Origin: CAYRNC01 sp964425645
GTDB lineage: Bacteria; Bacillota; Clostridia; Peptostreptococcales; Anaerovoracaceae
DNA: 14,271 nt
Assembly: GCA_964425645.1 (NCBI GenBank)
Contig: CAYRNC010000041.1
Span: 1-14,271, forward strand
Reading direction: 5' to 3'
Below, piece by piece: positions 6,104 through 12,435 of the stretch (positions are counted from its first letter, which is position 1; each line of letters begins with the position of its first letter). A model generated the notes under the pieces. The model saw only the letters and a list, made by a program, of their open reading frames with translations, was not told where the DNA came from and made no database searches. Position numbers and translations under genes: made by a program.

Positions 6104-7330
6104 TAAACAGCTTCTGTCCGAAGGATCCCATACAAGTGCTGTCACTTCTCCATTATCTATTTTCATGTCTGCCGCTTCCTGCAGAGGGATCCCGAGTAAA
6201 TTTGATAAAATAACTTTGATTACACCTGCATGTGTTACAATGCAGATATCGTTTGGTGTTAAAACAGCCAGTTGATTGAGCTTTTTCATAACCCTGTACT
6301 GAAGATCATAAAAATTTTCACTTTTATTTCCGATCTTGTATTTCAACAGATTTTTTCCCCTGTATTCATATTCATCGGGAAATTTATTTTTAAATTCACT
6401 TACATACATTCCGTCCAGCTGTCCCAACGACATTTCTCTGAATTCTTTTACCGTCACGATATTTATACCGCAACTATTCTCCATTTGAACTTCGCTTATG
6501 ATTTTCGCCGTATCGTAAGCCCTTTTTAAGTCACTTGTATATATTACCCGGACACCGCCATGCAGCGTTCTAATAATTTCGCCGGCTTTCTTTGCCTGAA
6601 CCATTCCCTTGTTGCTTAAAGGTACATCGGCCTGTCCTAAAAGGATTGGCTCCTTATGCTGCTTTATTTGGCCGTGTCGAATGAGAATCAATTTCCTTTT
6701 TATGCTCGGCAGGCGCCTGCCTCCCATTTTTAAATAATCTTCCAGTTCCCGATAATCCTCCGGGGTGTCCATATCCATAACGACGGTCTCTTCAGGTACT
6801 TCCAAATGGATCATATCCTCCCTTTTTTTGTCGGTTATCTGTTTCATCCCTTTATTTGCATCGCCGGCTAAAATCCTTCCCAAATAATTATTCGGAAGAT
6901 AAAGCGGATGGCCTTTTTTTCCCCGGTAGCAGGGCACAATCATCTTATCCGCATAATGTTCTTTCTGTTCCAACATAGCCTTATATATCTTTGGCGAAAT
7001 CAAAGGGCAATCCACTGGCACTAAAAAAAACCCCTTATATGAAGAACGCTTATTCTTTAAACATACAGCGCCTGCCTGTATGGAAGAAAACATCCCCTGT
7101 GAAAAAAGCGGATTAAAGCACTCTTTGACACCGTACTTTGAAATTAACGGTCCCAGTTTTTCGCTTTGGTGGCCTGTTACGGTTACAATGGGATCAATAC
7201 CCGCTTCTTTAAGAGTTAGCAGCACGTGTTCCAAAACTGAAATTCCTCCTAAAGAAAGCAGGGGTTTAAAAGAACCCATCCGGGAAGAATATCCTGCAGC
7301 AAGAACAATGGCAGCCGCTTTATTTTCCAT
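6098..7330 (-). CDS. MobA-like nucleotidyltransferase fused to histidine phosphatase
   Basis: This 410-residue fusion begins with a MobA/MocA-type nucleotidyltransferase (residues ~5-200): LAAGYSSRMG at 10-19, K22 in FKPLL, PVDCPL at 105-110, RGKKGHP at 136-142 and MDMDTPED at 185-192. These enzymes transfer CMP, GMP or related nucleotides, often onto molybdopterin. A histidine-phosphatase domain (residues ~211-400) follows: RHG at 218-220, LSNKGMVQA, TSDLKRAYDTA at 265-275, REMSLGQLDG and VTHAGV at 365-370. It could remove a phosphate from the product or an intermediate, as CobC-type phosphatases do. The ORF overlaps the XdhC stop by 11 bp. Together with XdhC, the context points to molybdenum hydroxylase cofactor maturation. 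From memory, it resembles the DVU_1551 NTP transferase family. The nucleotide specificity is not certain. Confidence 0.85.
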   Translation of the reverse strand: MENKAAAIVLAAGYSSRMGSFKPLLSLGGISVLEHVLLTLKEAGIDPIVTVTGHQSEKLGPLISKYGVKECFNPLFSQGMFSSIQAGAVCLKNKRSSYKGFFLVPVDCPLISPKIYKAMLEQKEHYADKMIVPCYRGKKGHPLYLPNNYLGRILAGDANKGMKQITDKKREDMIHLEVPEETVVMDMDTPEDYRELEDYLKMGGRRLPSIKRKLILIRHGQIKQHKEPILLGQADVPLSNKGMVQAKKAGEIIRTLHGGVRVIYTSDLKRAYDTAKIISEVQMENSCGINIVTVKEFREMSLGQLDGMYVSEFKNKFPDEYEYRGKNLLKYKIGNKSENFYDLQYRVMKKLNQLAVLTPNDICIVTHAGVIKVILSNLLGIPLQEAADMKIDNGEVTALVWDPSDRSCLL

Positions 7331-8138
7331 GGCCTGCCCTCACCATTATCATCTGGGCTACAATGCTTATTCCGATCTCTTTGGGAGTTTCAGCGAATAT
7401 GGGGAGCCCAATAGGAGTATACACTTTTTCAAGCTGTTCCCGAGAAAACCCGTCCTGTTTGAGTTTCTCCATAATTTCGGCTACCTTAGTCCTGCTCCCT
7501 ATCATTCCTATATAGGCTGCTTTATGTTCCAAGGCATTCTTAAGGACATGATAGTCCCCCCTATGCCCTCTTGTAACTATTATGATATAGCTATTTGAAT
7601 CGGTACTTAATCCTTTAAAAGCCTGTTCATAATTTTCCAAAACGATCAGCCTTTCAGCATCAGGGAAACGCTCTTTCCCGGCATATTCCTTTCTGTCATC
7701 GAGAACTACAGTTGTAAAATCCACATAGCGAAGCAAAGGTTCTATAGCTTTCCCGACATGTCCGCCGCCGAATATGTAGGCAACGGAATTGTTTAAAGGC
7801 CCAAACAGATCTTCTAAAATCGGTTCCGAATCTACGTACTCAAACCTTACCTCCGCATCACCGCCGCAGCGCATATCCATGTCCAGCTTATCTTCTTCAT
7901 GCAGCTGAAATCTCATTGTCCGGCCTTTTTTCGTTCGAAATATTTCCTGACACATCTTCTCCGCCATTGCTTCCAAAGCTCCCCCGCCTATCGTTCCATA
8001 TGTTTTCCCGTCCTTAGCCATGAGTAAAACAGCGCCCTTAGACCTGGGGGTCGATCCATAAGTATCGACAATAGTAGCTGCTGCAAAGGATTCGCCCATA
8101 TCGAGCATATCCCGGGCTATTTTTCTTACCTGTTTCAT
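7320..8138 (-). CDS. XdhC/CoxI family molybdenum hydroxylase maturation factor
   Basis: This 272-residue protein has the N-terminal XdhC/CoxI domain (ATIVDTYGSTPR at 21-32, GTIGGGALE at 48-56, MRCGG at 89-93) and the C-terminal Rossmann-like XdhC domain (YIFGGGHVG at 121-129, VTRGHRGDYHVL at 188-199, YIGMIGSRTK at 209-218, TPIGLPI at 241-247). XdhC proteins bind the molybdenum cofactor and help its sulfuration and insertion into xanthine dehydrogenase or aldehyde oxidoreductase. No such enzyme gene is in the window, so the client must be encoded elsewhere. The ATG at 8138 has an exact AGGAGG site seven bases upstream (8146-8151). The 29-bp gap after the ligase gene and the 11-bp overlap with the next gene indicate one operon. 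Confidence 0.9.
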   Translation of the reverse strand: MKQVRKIARDMLDMGESFAAATIVDTYGSTPRSKGAVLLMAKDGKTYGTIGGGALEAMAEKMCQEIFRTKKGRTMRFQLHEEDKLDMDMRCGGDAEVRFEYVDSEPILEDLFGPLNNSVAYIFGGGHVGKAIEPLLRYVDFTTVVLDDRKEYAGKERFPDAERLIVLENYEQAFKGLSTDSNSYIIIVTRGHRGDYHVLKNALEHKAAYIGMIGSRTKVAEIMEKLKQDGFSREQLEKVYTPIGLPIFAETPKEIGISIVAQMIMVRAGHGK

Positions 8139-8167
8139 AGTTGTTCCTCCTGGTATAGCAATAAAAT

Positions 8168-9241
8168 TTAATGCATTTTTTTAAAATCCCGCTTCTCTAC
8201 CCTTTCAAGACGCTTTAAAATGCTGCCGCACGGGCAGGGAGAAATAAGAAAACGGCTGATGTCACCTGTTCGATACCTTATCAAAGGCATGGCCTTCCTG
8301 GTCAAGGTAGTAAACACTATTTCCCCTTTTTCGCCGTCCGGAAGCCTCCTTCCGGTCTTTGGATCTATTATCTCTATATAAAGATCCGCCTCTCTTAAGT
8401 GATAGCCCTTCCTTACGTGACAGCTTACAGCACAACCGAGCCCCATCTCTGTCATTCCGTAATGTTCATATGCTCTGCAACTCCATATTCTTTCAATCAT
8501 TTGACAGGTACTGTTTGAAACAAAATCAGTCGTCAACAACACGGACCTGACAGTGCTACCAAAAAGTCGCCTTCCTTCCTCTTTAACGGATAAATCCCTG
8601 CGCGCCACTGTAAGGATTTGATCAGGATTACCGACAATGGAGGTAATTTCATTGTTGCCGATCACCTTCAGTACATCATACGGGTCATCCATCAAACCAT
8701 AGGGAATCGGCTTTGCACCGAGCCTTTTAAGCCCCAAGCGAAGCAAATCGCCTACAGATCCGGGACTTTTACAGGGTAAAAGAATCAGAACCCTGTCCTT
8801 ACTGTCCACAAGGTTTTGCATGCCGTGGTGAAAATAGTCTATAGTGAGTTCCTGATCTTTTTCCGTGTAATACACTTTCTTTCGAAGACCGGTTGTACCG
8901 GATGTGTTTAAAGATACGATGCGGCTTACCGCCTGCTTAGGGACACAGACCATATCCTCTGCGCATTCCGACAGTTCCTTTCCGGTCGTAAAAGGCAATA
9001 TTTCGATATGGGTCGTGTTTTGAAAAGTGCTAAGATCAAAACCCCTGAGCTTCTCTTTGTAAAATCGACTGTTGTTCATAACCAGCTTAAGCGTTTCCAT
9101 TATTTTTTGCAGCTGGAAATTCACCAGTTCGGTTCTGCCAAGTCTTTGGTCTCTTGAATTTATTTTCCTTTTAATCCACTCATCAAGGTAAAGGGGAGGA
9201 TGTGCTTTTATCTGTTCAATCATCGTAATATTCCAGCTCAT
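8168..9241 (-). CDS. short phenylacetate-CoA-ligase-like AMP-dependent ligase
   Basis: This 357-residue adenylate-forming enzyme belongs to the PaaK-like branch. It shows LNTSGTTGLRKKVYYT at 111-126 (phosphate-binding loop), AYEHYGMTEMGLG at 257-269, GEIVFTTL at 306-313 and IRYRTGD at 321-327. A CPCG motif follows (336-339). The protein ends just after LKRLERVEKRD, where PaaK proteins have the hinge, so the small C-terminal domain carrying the catalytic lysine appears to be missing. This may be normal for its subfamily (from memory, DVU_1553-type ligases are short) or may mean that only the adenylation half-reaction occurs. The first ATG at 9241 overlaps obgE by 26 bp; an alternative ATG at 9223 (MIEQIKAH) overlaps by 8 bp. 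Neither has a clear ribosome binding site, so it probably depends on obgE translation. Confidence 0.82.
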   Translation of the reverse strand: MSWNITMIEQIKAHPPLYLDEWIKRKINSRDQRLGRTELVNFQLQKIMETLKLVMNNSRFYKEKLRGFDLSTFQNTTHIEILPFTTGKELSECAEDMVCVPKQAVSRIVSLNTSGTTGLRKKVYYTEKDQELTIDYFHHGMQNLVDSKDRVLILLPCKSPGSVGDLLRLGLKRLGAKPIPYGLMDDPYDVLKVIGNNEITSIVGNPDQILTVARRDLSVKEEGRRLFGSTVRSVLLTTDFVSNSTCQMIERIWSCRAYEHYGMTEMGLGCAVSCHVRKGYHLREADLYIEIIDPKTGRRLPDGEKGEIVFTTLTRKAMPLIRYRTGDISRFLISPCPCGSILKRLERVEKRDFKKMH

Positions 9242-10481
9242 AACCGTAAATGCGCACAGTATCGCCGTCTTTCAGCCCCATTTTCTTCATTTGATTCAAG
9301 CCGCCGCGTTTATCGATGTATTTATATAAATAATGAATGGAGCCCATATCGTTAAAATTTGTGGATCGGTAAATTTTCTCCAGATGCTTTCCGGTAAGAA
9401 CAAAGGTCTTTCCTTCCTTGGAGCAGAAAACTTTATGGTCGTCGGTTTTTTCAGTTTCAACAGCCTCTGTCCCTAATTCTTTCAAAGGAGGAAGATCCTC
9501 CAAGGCGGCAAATACAGCAGACATTAACAATTTAACGCCTTCCTGCGCGATCGCCGATATGGGAAATATCGAATAACCCTTGTTTTCCATTGCAGTTTTA
9601 AATCTTTCCACTTGATCCTTTGTTGCCAGATCAATCTTATTTGCGACGACAAGCTGCGGTTTTTGAGCGATTCCGGCTTCGTATGACGCAAGCTCTTTAT
9701 TTATCAAGTCAAAATCAGAAACAGGGTCCCTGCCTTCAGATCCGGATACATCTACAATGTGAATCAAAAGTCTGGTTCGTTCAACATGCCTTAAAAACTC
9801 AAGTCCTAATCCGGCTCCCTTATGGGCCCCTTCGATCAGTCCCGGTATATCTGCCATCACAAAGCTCTTGTCAAAGCATTTTACAACCCCCAGATTGGGG
9901 GATAAAGTAGTAAAATGATAGTTGTCTATCCCGGGCTCAGCCCTTGTGACCGCTTTCAAAAGCGTGGATTTTCCTACGTTAGGGAAGCCAAGCAAGCCAA
10001 CGTCTGCCAACAGTTTTAATTCAAGCCTGATTTTTTTCTCCACAGCCGTTTCACCTGCTTCAGCGAAATTCGGGGCCTGCCTTACCGAGCTTTTGAAATG
10101 GGCATTTCCTTTACCGCCCCTGCCGCCCGTTAAAACGATAAAGCTTTCACCGGTTTTCGCCATATCCTTTATCATAAGGCCCGAATCATCATCGAAGATC
10201 ACCGTCCCTACAGGAATGGGAATGACAAGATCGCTCCCGCTTTTCCCAAACTGTTTTTTCTTACGACCGTCCCCGCCTTTTTCAGCCTCATATTTTTTTT
10301 TGTAGCGAAAATCCAGCAGTGTACTCATATTTGCATCTGCAAAAAACACCACGTCACCGCCGTTACCTCCGTTGCCGCCATCGGGGCCTCCATTCGGAAC
10401 AAAGGGTTCCCGCCGGAAGGAAACGCAGCCGTCTCCCCCCTTTCCGGACTTTATGGTAATTTTAGCTTTATCCGCAAACAT
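9216..10481 (-). CDS. obgE: GTPase Obg (ribosome assembly / stress GTPase)
   Basis: This 421-residue protein has the three classic parts. The glycine-rich Obg domain covers ~1-158 (GKGGDGCVSFRREPFVPNGG, in parts, then GGNGGNGGDVVF). The G domain covers ~159-330 with GFPNVGKS at 165-172, DIPG at 211-214, NKID at 281-284 and SA at 309-310. The C-terminal OCT domain covers ~345-421. Obg binds the 50S subunit late in assembly and links growth to sporulation and stress in Firmicutes. Two ATG codons are adjacent at 10484 and 10481. I prefer 10481, giving MFADKAKI, which matches the usual MFxDxxKI start and suits the GGGG site at 10487-10491. It follows rpmA across a 10-bp hairpin and overlaps the CoA-ligase gene. 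Confidence 0.97.
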   Translation of the reverse strand: MFADKAKITIKSGKGGDGCVSFRREPFVPNGGPDGGNGGNGGDVVFFADANMSTLLDFRYKKKYEAEKGGDGRKKKQFGKSGSDLVIPIPVGTVIFDDDSGLMIKDMAKTGESFIVLTGGRGGKGNAHFKSSVRQAPNFAEAGETAVEKKIRLELKLLADVGLLGFPNVGKSTLLKAVTRAEPGIDNYHFTTLSPNLGVVKCFDKSFVMADIPGLIEGAHKGAGLGLEFLRHVERTRLLIHIVDVSGSEGRDPVSDFDLINKELASYEAGIAQKPQLVVANKIDLATKDQVERFKTAMENKGYSIFPISAIAQEGVKLLMSAVFAALEDLPPLKELGTEAVETEKTDDHKVFCSKEGKTFVLTGKHLEKIYRSTNFNDMGSIHYLYKYIDKRGGLNQMKKMGLKDGDTVRIYGYELEYYDD

Positions 10482-10504
10482 CATTTCCCCCGCAACTAAT
10501 ATGA

Positions 10505-10528
10505 AAGCCTCTATCGATATAGAGGCTT
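10505..10528 (-). other. stem-loop between rpmA and obgE
   Basis: The perfect 10-bp arms AAGCCTCTAT and ATAGAGGCTT enclose a 4-base loop (10515-10518). On the minus strand only a weak T-run follows (TTTCATATT). It is probably not a full terminator. It could attenuate obgE relative to rpmA, protect the upstream mRNA 3' end or mark a processing site. Confidence 0.65.
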
Positions 10529-10532
10529 AAAG

Positions 10533-10793
10533 CTATGCTTCTTTTGGATATACACTTACCTTTTTTCTGGTTTTCCCGAGCCTTTCAAATTTTACAGTGC
10601 CCTCGATCTTTGCAAAGAGAGTGTCATCTCCTCCTTTGCCTACATTGTTTCCGGGATGAAGCTTTGTGCCTCTTTGCCTTACCAAAATGCTTCCGGCACT
10701 GACGGTCTGACCGTCTGATCTTTTAACACCCAGCCGTTTCGCCTGACTGTCGCGCCCGTTTCTGGTACTTCCTACGCCTTTTTTGGATGCCAT
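10533..10793 (-). CDS. rpmA: 50S ribosomal protein L27, encoded without the Firmicutes N-terminal extension
   Basis: The 86-residue protein is L27: ASKKGVGSTRNGRDSQAKRLG, in parts, at the N-terminus, then GSILVRQRGTKLHPGNNVG and DDTLFAKIEGTVKF. L27 reaches into the peptidyl transferase centre with its N-terminal arm. In many Firmicutes, L27 is made with about nine extra residues ending in FF, which the protease Prp removes. Here the ATG directly precedes ASKKGVGS, the form expected after processing and Met removal. A consensus AAGGAGG site lies in front of this ATG, and the same frame has a TGA shortly upstream, so a longer start is excluded. The gap to rplU is only 41 bp, with no room for prp. 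Confidence 0.97.
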   Translation of the reverse strand: MASKKGVGSTRNGRDSQAKRLGVKRSDGQTVSAGSILVRQRGTKLHPGNNVGKGGDDTLFAKIEGTVKFERLGKTRKKVSVYPKEA

Positions 10794-10834
10794 TTCGTCA
10801 CACCTCCTTCAGCTTTGCGGTTATCCGATAATTA

Positions 10835-11155
10835 TCACTGATTTGCAAAGGCAATAGTTTCAATTCTCAGCTTTGTATACGGCTGTCTGTGCCCTTGCTT
10901 TTTGCGATAATTCTTTTTCGACTTAAATTTAAAAACAATAACTTTTTTACCTTTACCTTTTTCCAAAACGGTGGCTTTGATGCCGACGCCTTCAACATAT
11001 GGATTTCCTATATCAATTCTGTCACCATCTGAAAAAACAAGTACTCTCTCCAATGTGATTTCGCTTCCGGCATCCGCATCGAGCTTTTCTACGTTGATAA
11101 CATCACCTTCGCTTACTTTGTATTGCTTTCCGCCGGTTTCCACTATTGCATACAC
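10835..11155 (-). CDS. rplU: 50S ribosomal protein L21
   Basis: The 106-residue protein has the typical L21 sequence: YAIVETGGKQYKVSEGD at the start, VLVFSDGD in the middle and FKFKSKKNYRKKQGHRQPYT near the end. L21 is an early-assembling 50S protein that binds 23S rRNA. Translation starts at a GTG (11155) with GGAGG about ten bases upstream. The ATG at 11151 is out of frame and stops after two codons. It is the first gene of the rplU-rpmA-obgE unit and has its own promoter and an ~85-base leader. Confidence 0.97.
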   Translation of the reverse strand: MYAIVETGGKQYKVSEGDVINVEKLDADAGSEITLERVLVFSDGDRIDIGNPYVEGVGIKATVLEKGKGKKVIVFKFKSKKNYRKKQGHRQPYTKLRIETIAFANQ

Positions 11156-11242
11156 CTTTATTTACCCTCCTTAATCGGAACTCGCCATCACAGGCAGCGC
11201 CGCAGCGCATTTTCAAAAGCCTTTTCTGCGCGGTTAACAAAC
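11156..11242 (-). promoter_or_regulatory. rplU leader region, possible autoregulatory RNA
   Basis: The ~87-base leader is more GC-rich than its surroundings. It contains possible stem arms GCGCA/TGCGC (11227-11231 with 11205-11209) and a tandem repeat GCAGCGC (11194-11200, 11202-11208). An L21 leader RNA is known upstream of rplU in Firmicutes and thought to allow feedback by the protein. I could not match this one to that consensus by eye, so the call is only suggestive. Confidence 0.3.
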
Positions 11243-11248
11243 ACAGTT

Positions 11249-11277
11249 AATTTATCATGCTTCACTAAATTTGTCAA
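11249..11277 (-). promoter_or_regulatory. sigma-A promoter of the rplU-rpmA-obgE operon
   Basis: The -35 TTGACA (11277-11272) and -10 TAAATT (11254-11249) are 17 bp apart. TGA before the -10 gives an extended -10. The -35 begins only two bases after the recA stop. No terminator separates recA from it, so recA transcripts may read through. Confidence 0.75.
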
Positions 11278-11282
11278 ATTTA
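11266..11282. repeat. 17-bp perfect dyad over the rplU -35 and recA stop
   Basis: TAAATTTG and CAAATTTA flank a single central base. The dyad contains the whole -35 hexamer and the recA TAA (11282-11280). It could be a regulator site, or a coincidence in an AT-rich junction. Confidence 0.5.
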
Positions 11283-12317
11283 TTCGTGGATAACTCCATC
11301 TTCATCCACGATCGGTTCTTTTGAGGGATTTAGTGAGGAAATCAACACAAGAGCGATTTCATCCAACATTTCTTTATGTTCAGACAGATAGTTTTTTACG
11401 TTTTCCCTGCCTTGTCCTATGCGATCTCCGCGAAAACTGTACCAAGCGCCGGCCTTATCCACAATTCCCATGTTGACGGCACAATCCAAAATATCGCCCT
11501 CCCTGGAGATTCCTGCCCCATACATGATATCAAATTCAGCCTGTTTAAAGGGCGGGGCGACTTTATTTTTTACAATCTTTACCCTCGTTCTGTTACCGAT
11601 TATCTGATCGCCCGATTTTATGCTTTCCACCCTCCTTACATCAAACCGCATGCTGGCATAGAATTTTAATGCTCTTCCTCCAGTCGTAACTTCCGGATTC
11701 CCGAACATAATGCCTACCTTTTCACGTAGTTGATTAATAAATATAGCTGATGTGTTGGATTTATTGATGGCCCCGGCAAGCTTTCTAAGAGCCTGGGACA
11801 TAAGCCTTGCCTGTAGACCCACATGGGAATCTCCCATTTCGCCCTGAATTTCCGCCCTCGGGACAAGAGCAGCCACTGAATCTATGACCACCACATCGAT
11901 GGCTCCGCTCCGTACCAGCATTTCACAGATCTCGAGTGCCTGTTCTCCCGTATCGGGCTGAGATACTAAAAGTTCATTGACATCTACACCAAGTTTTCCC
12001 GCGTATTCAGGATCCAGTGCATGTTCTGCATCTATGAAGGCCGCTTTTCCGCCGTTTTTTTGCGCCTCCGCGATTATATGTAATGCGATGGTAGTCTTCC
12101 CAGAGGATTCAGGTCCAAATATCTCGACAACGCGCCCCCTTGGAATGCCGCCGATCCCCGAAGCCAGATCTAGACTGATCGATCCTGTGGATATAGCCTC
12201 TATGTTGAGCTTGGTACCTTCGCTTCCAAGCCTCATAATGGCACCCTTTCCGAATTGTTTTTCAATCTGAAGCATAGCCGCTTCCAATGCTTTTTCTTTT
12301 TCGCTAAGATTAACCAT
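11280..12317 (-). CDS. recA: recombinase RecA
   Basis: The 345-residue protein is close to the usual Bacillus length. It has the N-terminal helix (KALEAAMLQIEKQFGKGAIM), Walker A GPESSGKT at 68-75, the DAEHALDPEYA segment, Walker B-like IDVVVIDSVAALVPRAE, loop L1 MGDSHVGLQARLMSQALRK and loop L2 region FINQLREKVGIMFGNPEVTTGG (both in parts), then the C-terminal domain. RecA forms filaments on single-stranded DNA for homologous recombination and triggers LexA cleavage. I chose the ATG at 12317, which has GGAGGAG just upstream and gives MVNLSEKEKALEAA. The open frame runs to 12353, but that part lies over the LexA box and 5' UTR. Two tandem promoters and a LexA box indicate basal plus damage-induced expression. 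Confidence 0.98.
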   Translation of the reverse strand: MVNLSEKEKALEAAMLQIEKQFGKGAIMRLGSEGTKLNIEAISTGSISLDLASGIGGIPRGRVVEIFGPESSGKTTIALHIIAEAQKNGGKAAFIDAEHALDPEYAGKLGVDVNELLVSQPDTGEQALEICEMLVRSGAIDVVVIDSVAALVPRAEIQGEMGDSHVGLQARLMSQALRKLAGAINKSNTSAIFINQLREKVGIMFGNPEVTTGGRALKFYASMRFDVRRVESIKSGDQIIGNRTRVKIVKNKVAPPFKQAEFDIMYGAGISREGDILDCAVNMGIVDKAGAWYSFRGDRIGQGRENVKNYLSEHKEMLDEIALVLISSLNPSKEPIVDEDGVIHE

Positions 12318-12337
12318 GATCTCTCCTCCATTAACGG

Positions 12338-12349
12338 GAACACCTGTTC
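12338..12349 (-). promoter_or_regulatory. LexA (SOS) box of recA
   Basis: The sequence on the minus strand is CGAACAGGTGTTCC, an exact GAAC-N4-GTTC with the favoured flanking C on the 5' side. It lies just downstream of the proximal -10 at about the start of transcription, where LexA binding would block that promoter. Confidence 0.85.
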
Positions 12350-12355
12350 GCATTG

Positions 12356-12384
12356 ATAATAACTCAATTTAACTAATGGGTCAA
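12356..12384 (-). promoter_or_regulatory. recA proximal promoter (LexA-controlled)
   Basis: The -35 TTGACC (12384-12379) and -10 TATTAT (12361-12356) are 17 bp apart. The LexA box begins six bases after the -10. Confidence 0.75.
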
Positions 12385-12396
12385 GGCTTTTGTCTC

Positions 12397-12425
12397 ATTT
12401 TACAACTAAATAGCATTGCTGTCAA
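12397..12425 (-). promoter_or_regulatory. recA distal promoter
   Basis: The -35 TTGACA (12425-12420) and -10 TAAAAT (12402-12397) are 17 bp apart. The promoter starts about ten bases after the cinA stop and is 41 bp upstream of the proximal promoter. Transcripts from here would still cross the LexA box. Confidence 0.7.
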
Positions 12426-12435
12426 TATATGGCGG

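Noticed and set aside
9922..10305. Plus-strand open frame of 127 codons opposite obgE
   Set aside because: It is the antisense of the Gly-rich and G domains of Obg, giving a Pro/Ser/Phe-rich artefact.
12318..12353. Longer RecA start at 12353
   Set aside because: It would translate the LexA box and 5' UTR; the ATG at 12317 has GGAGGAG and matches known RecA starts.
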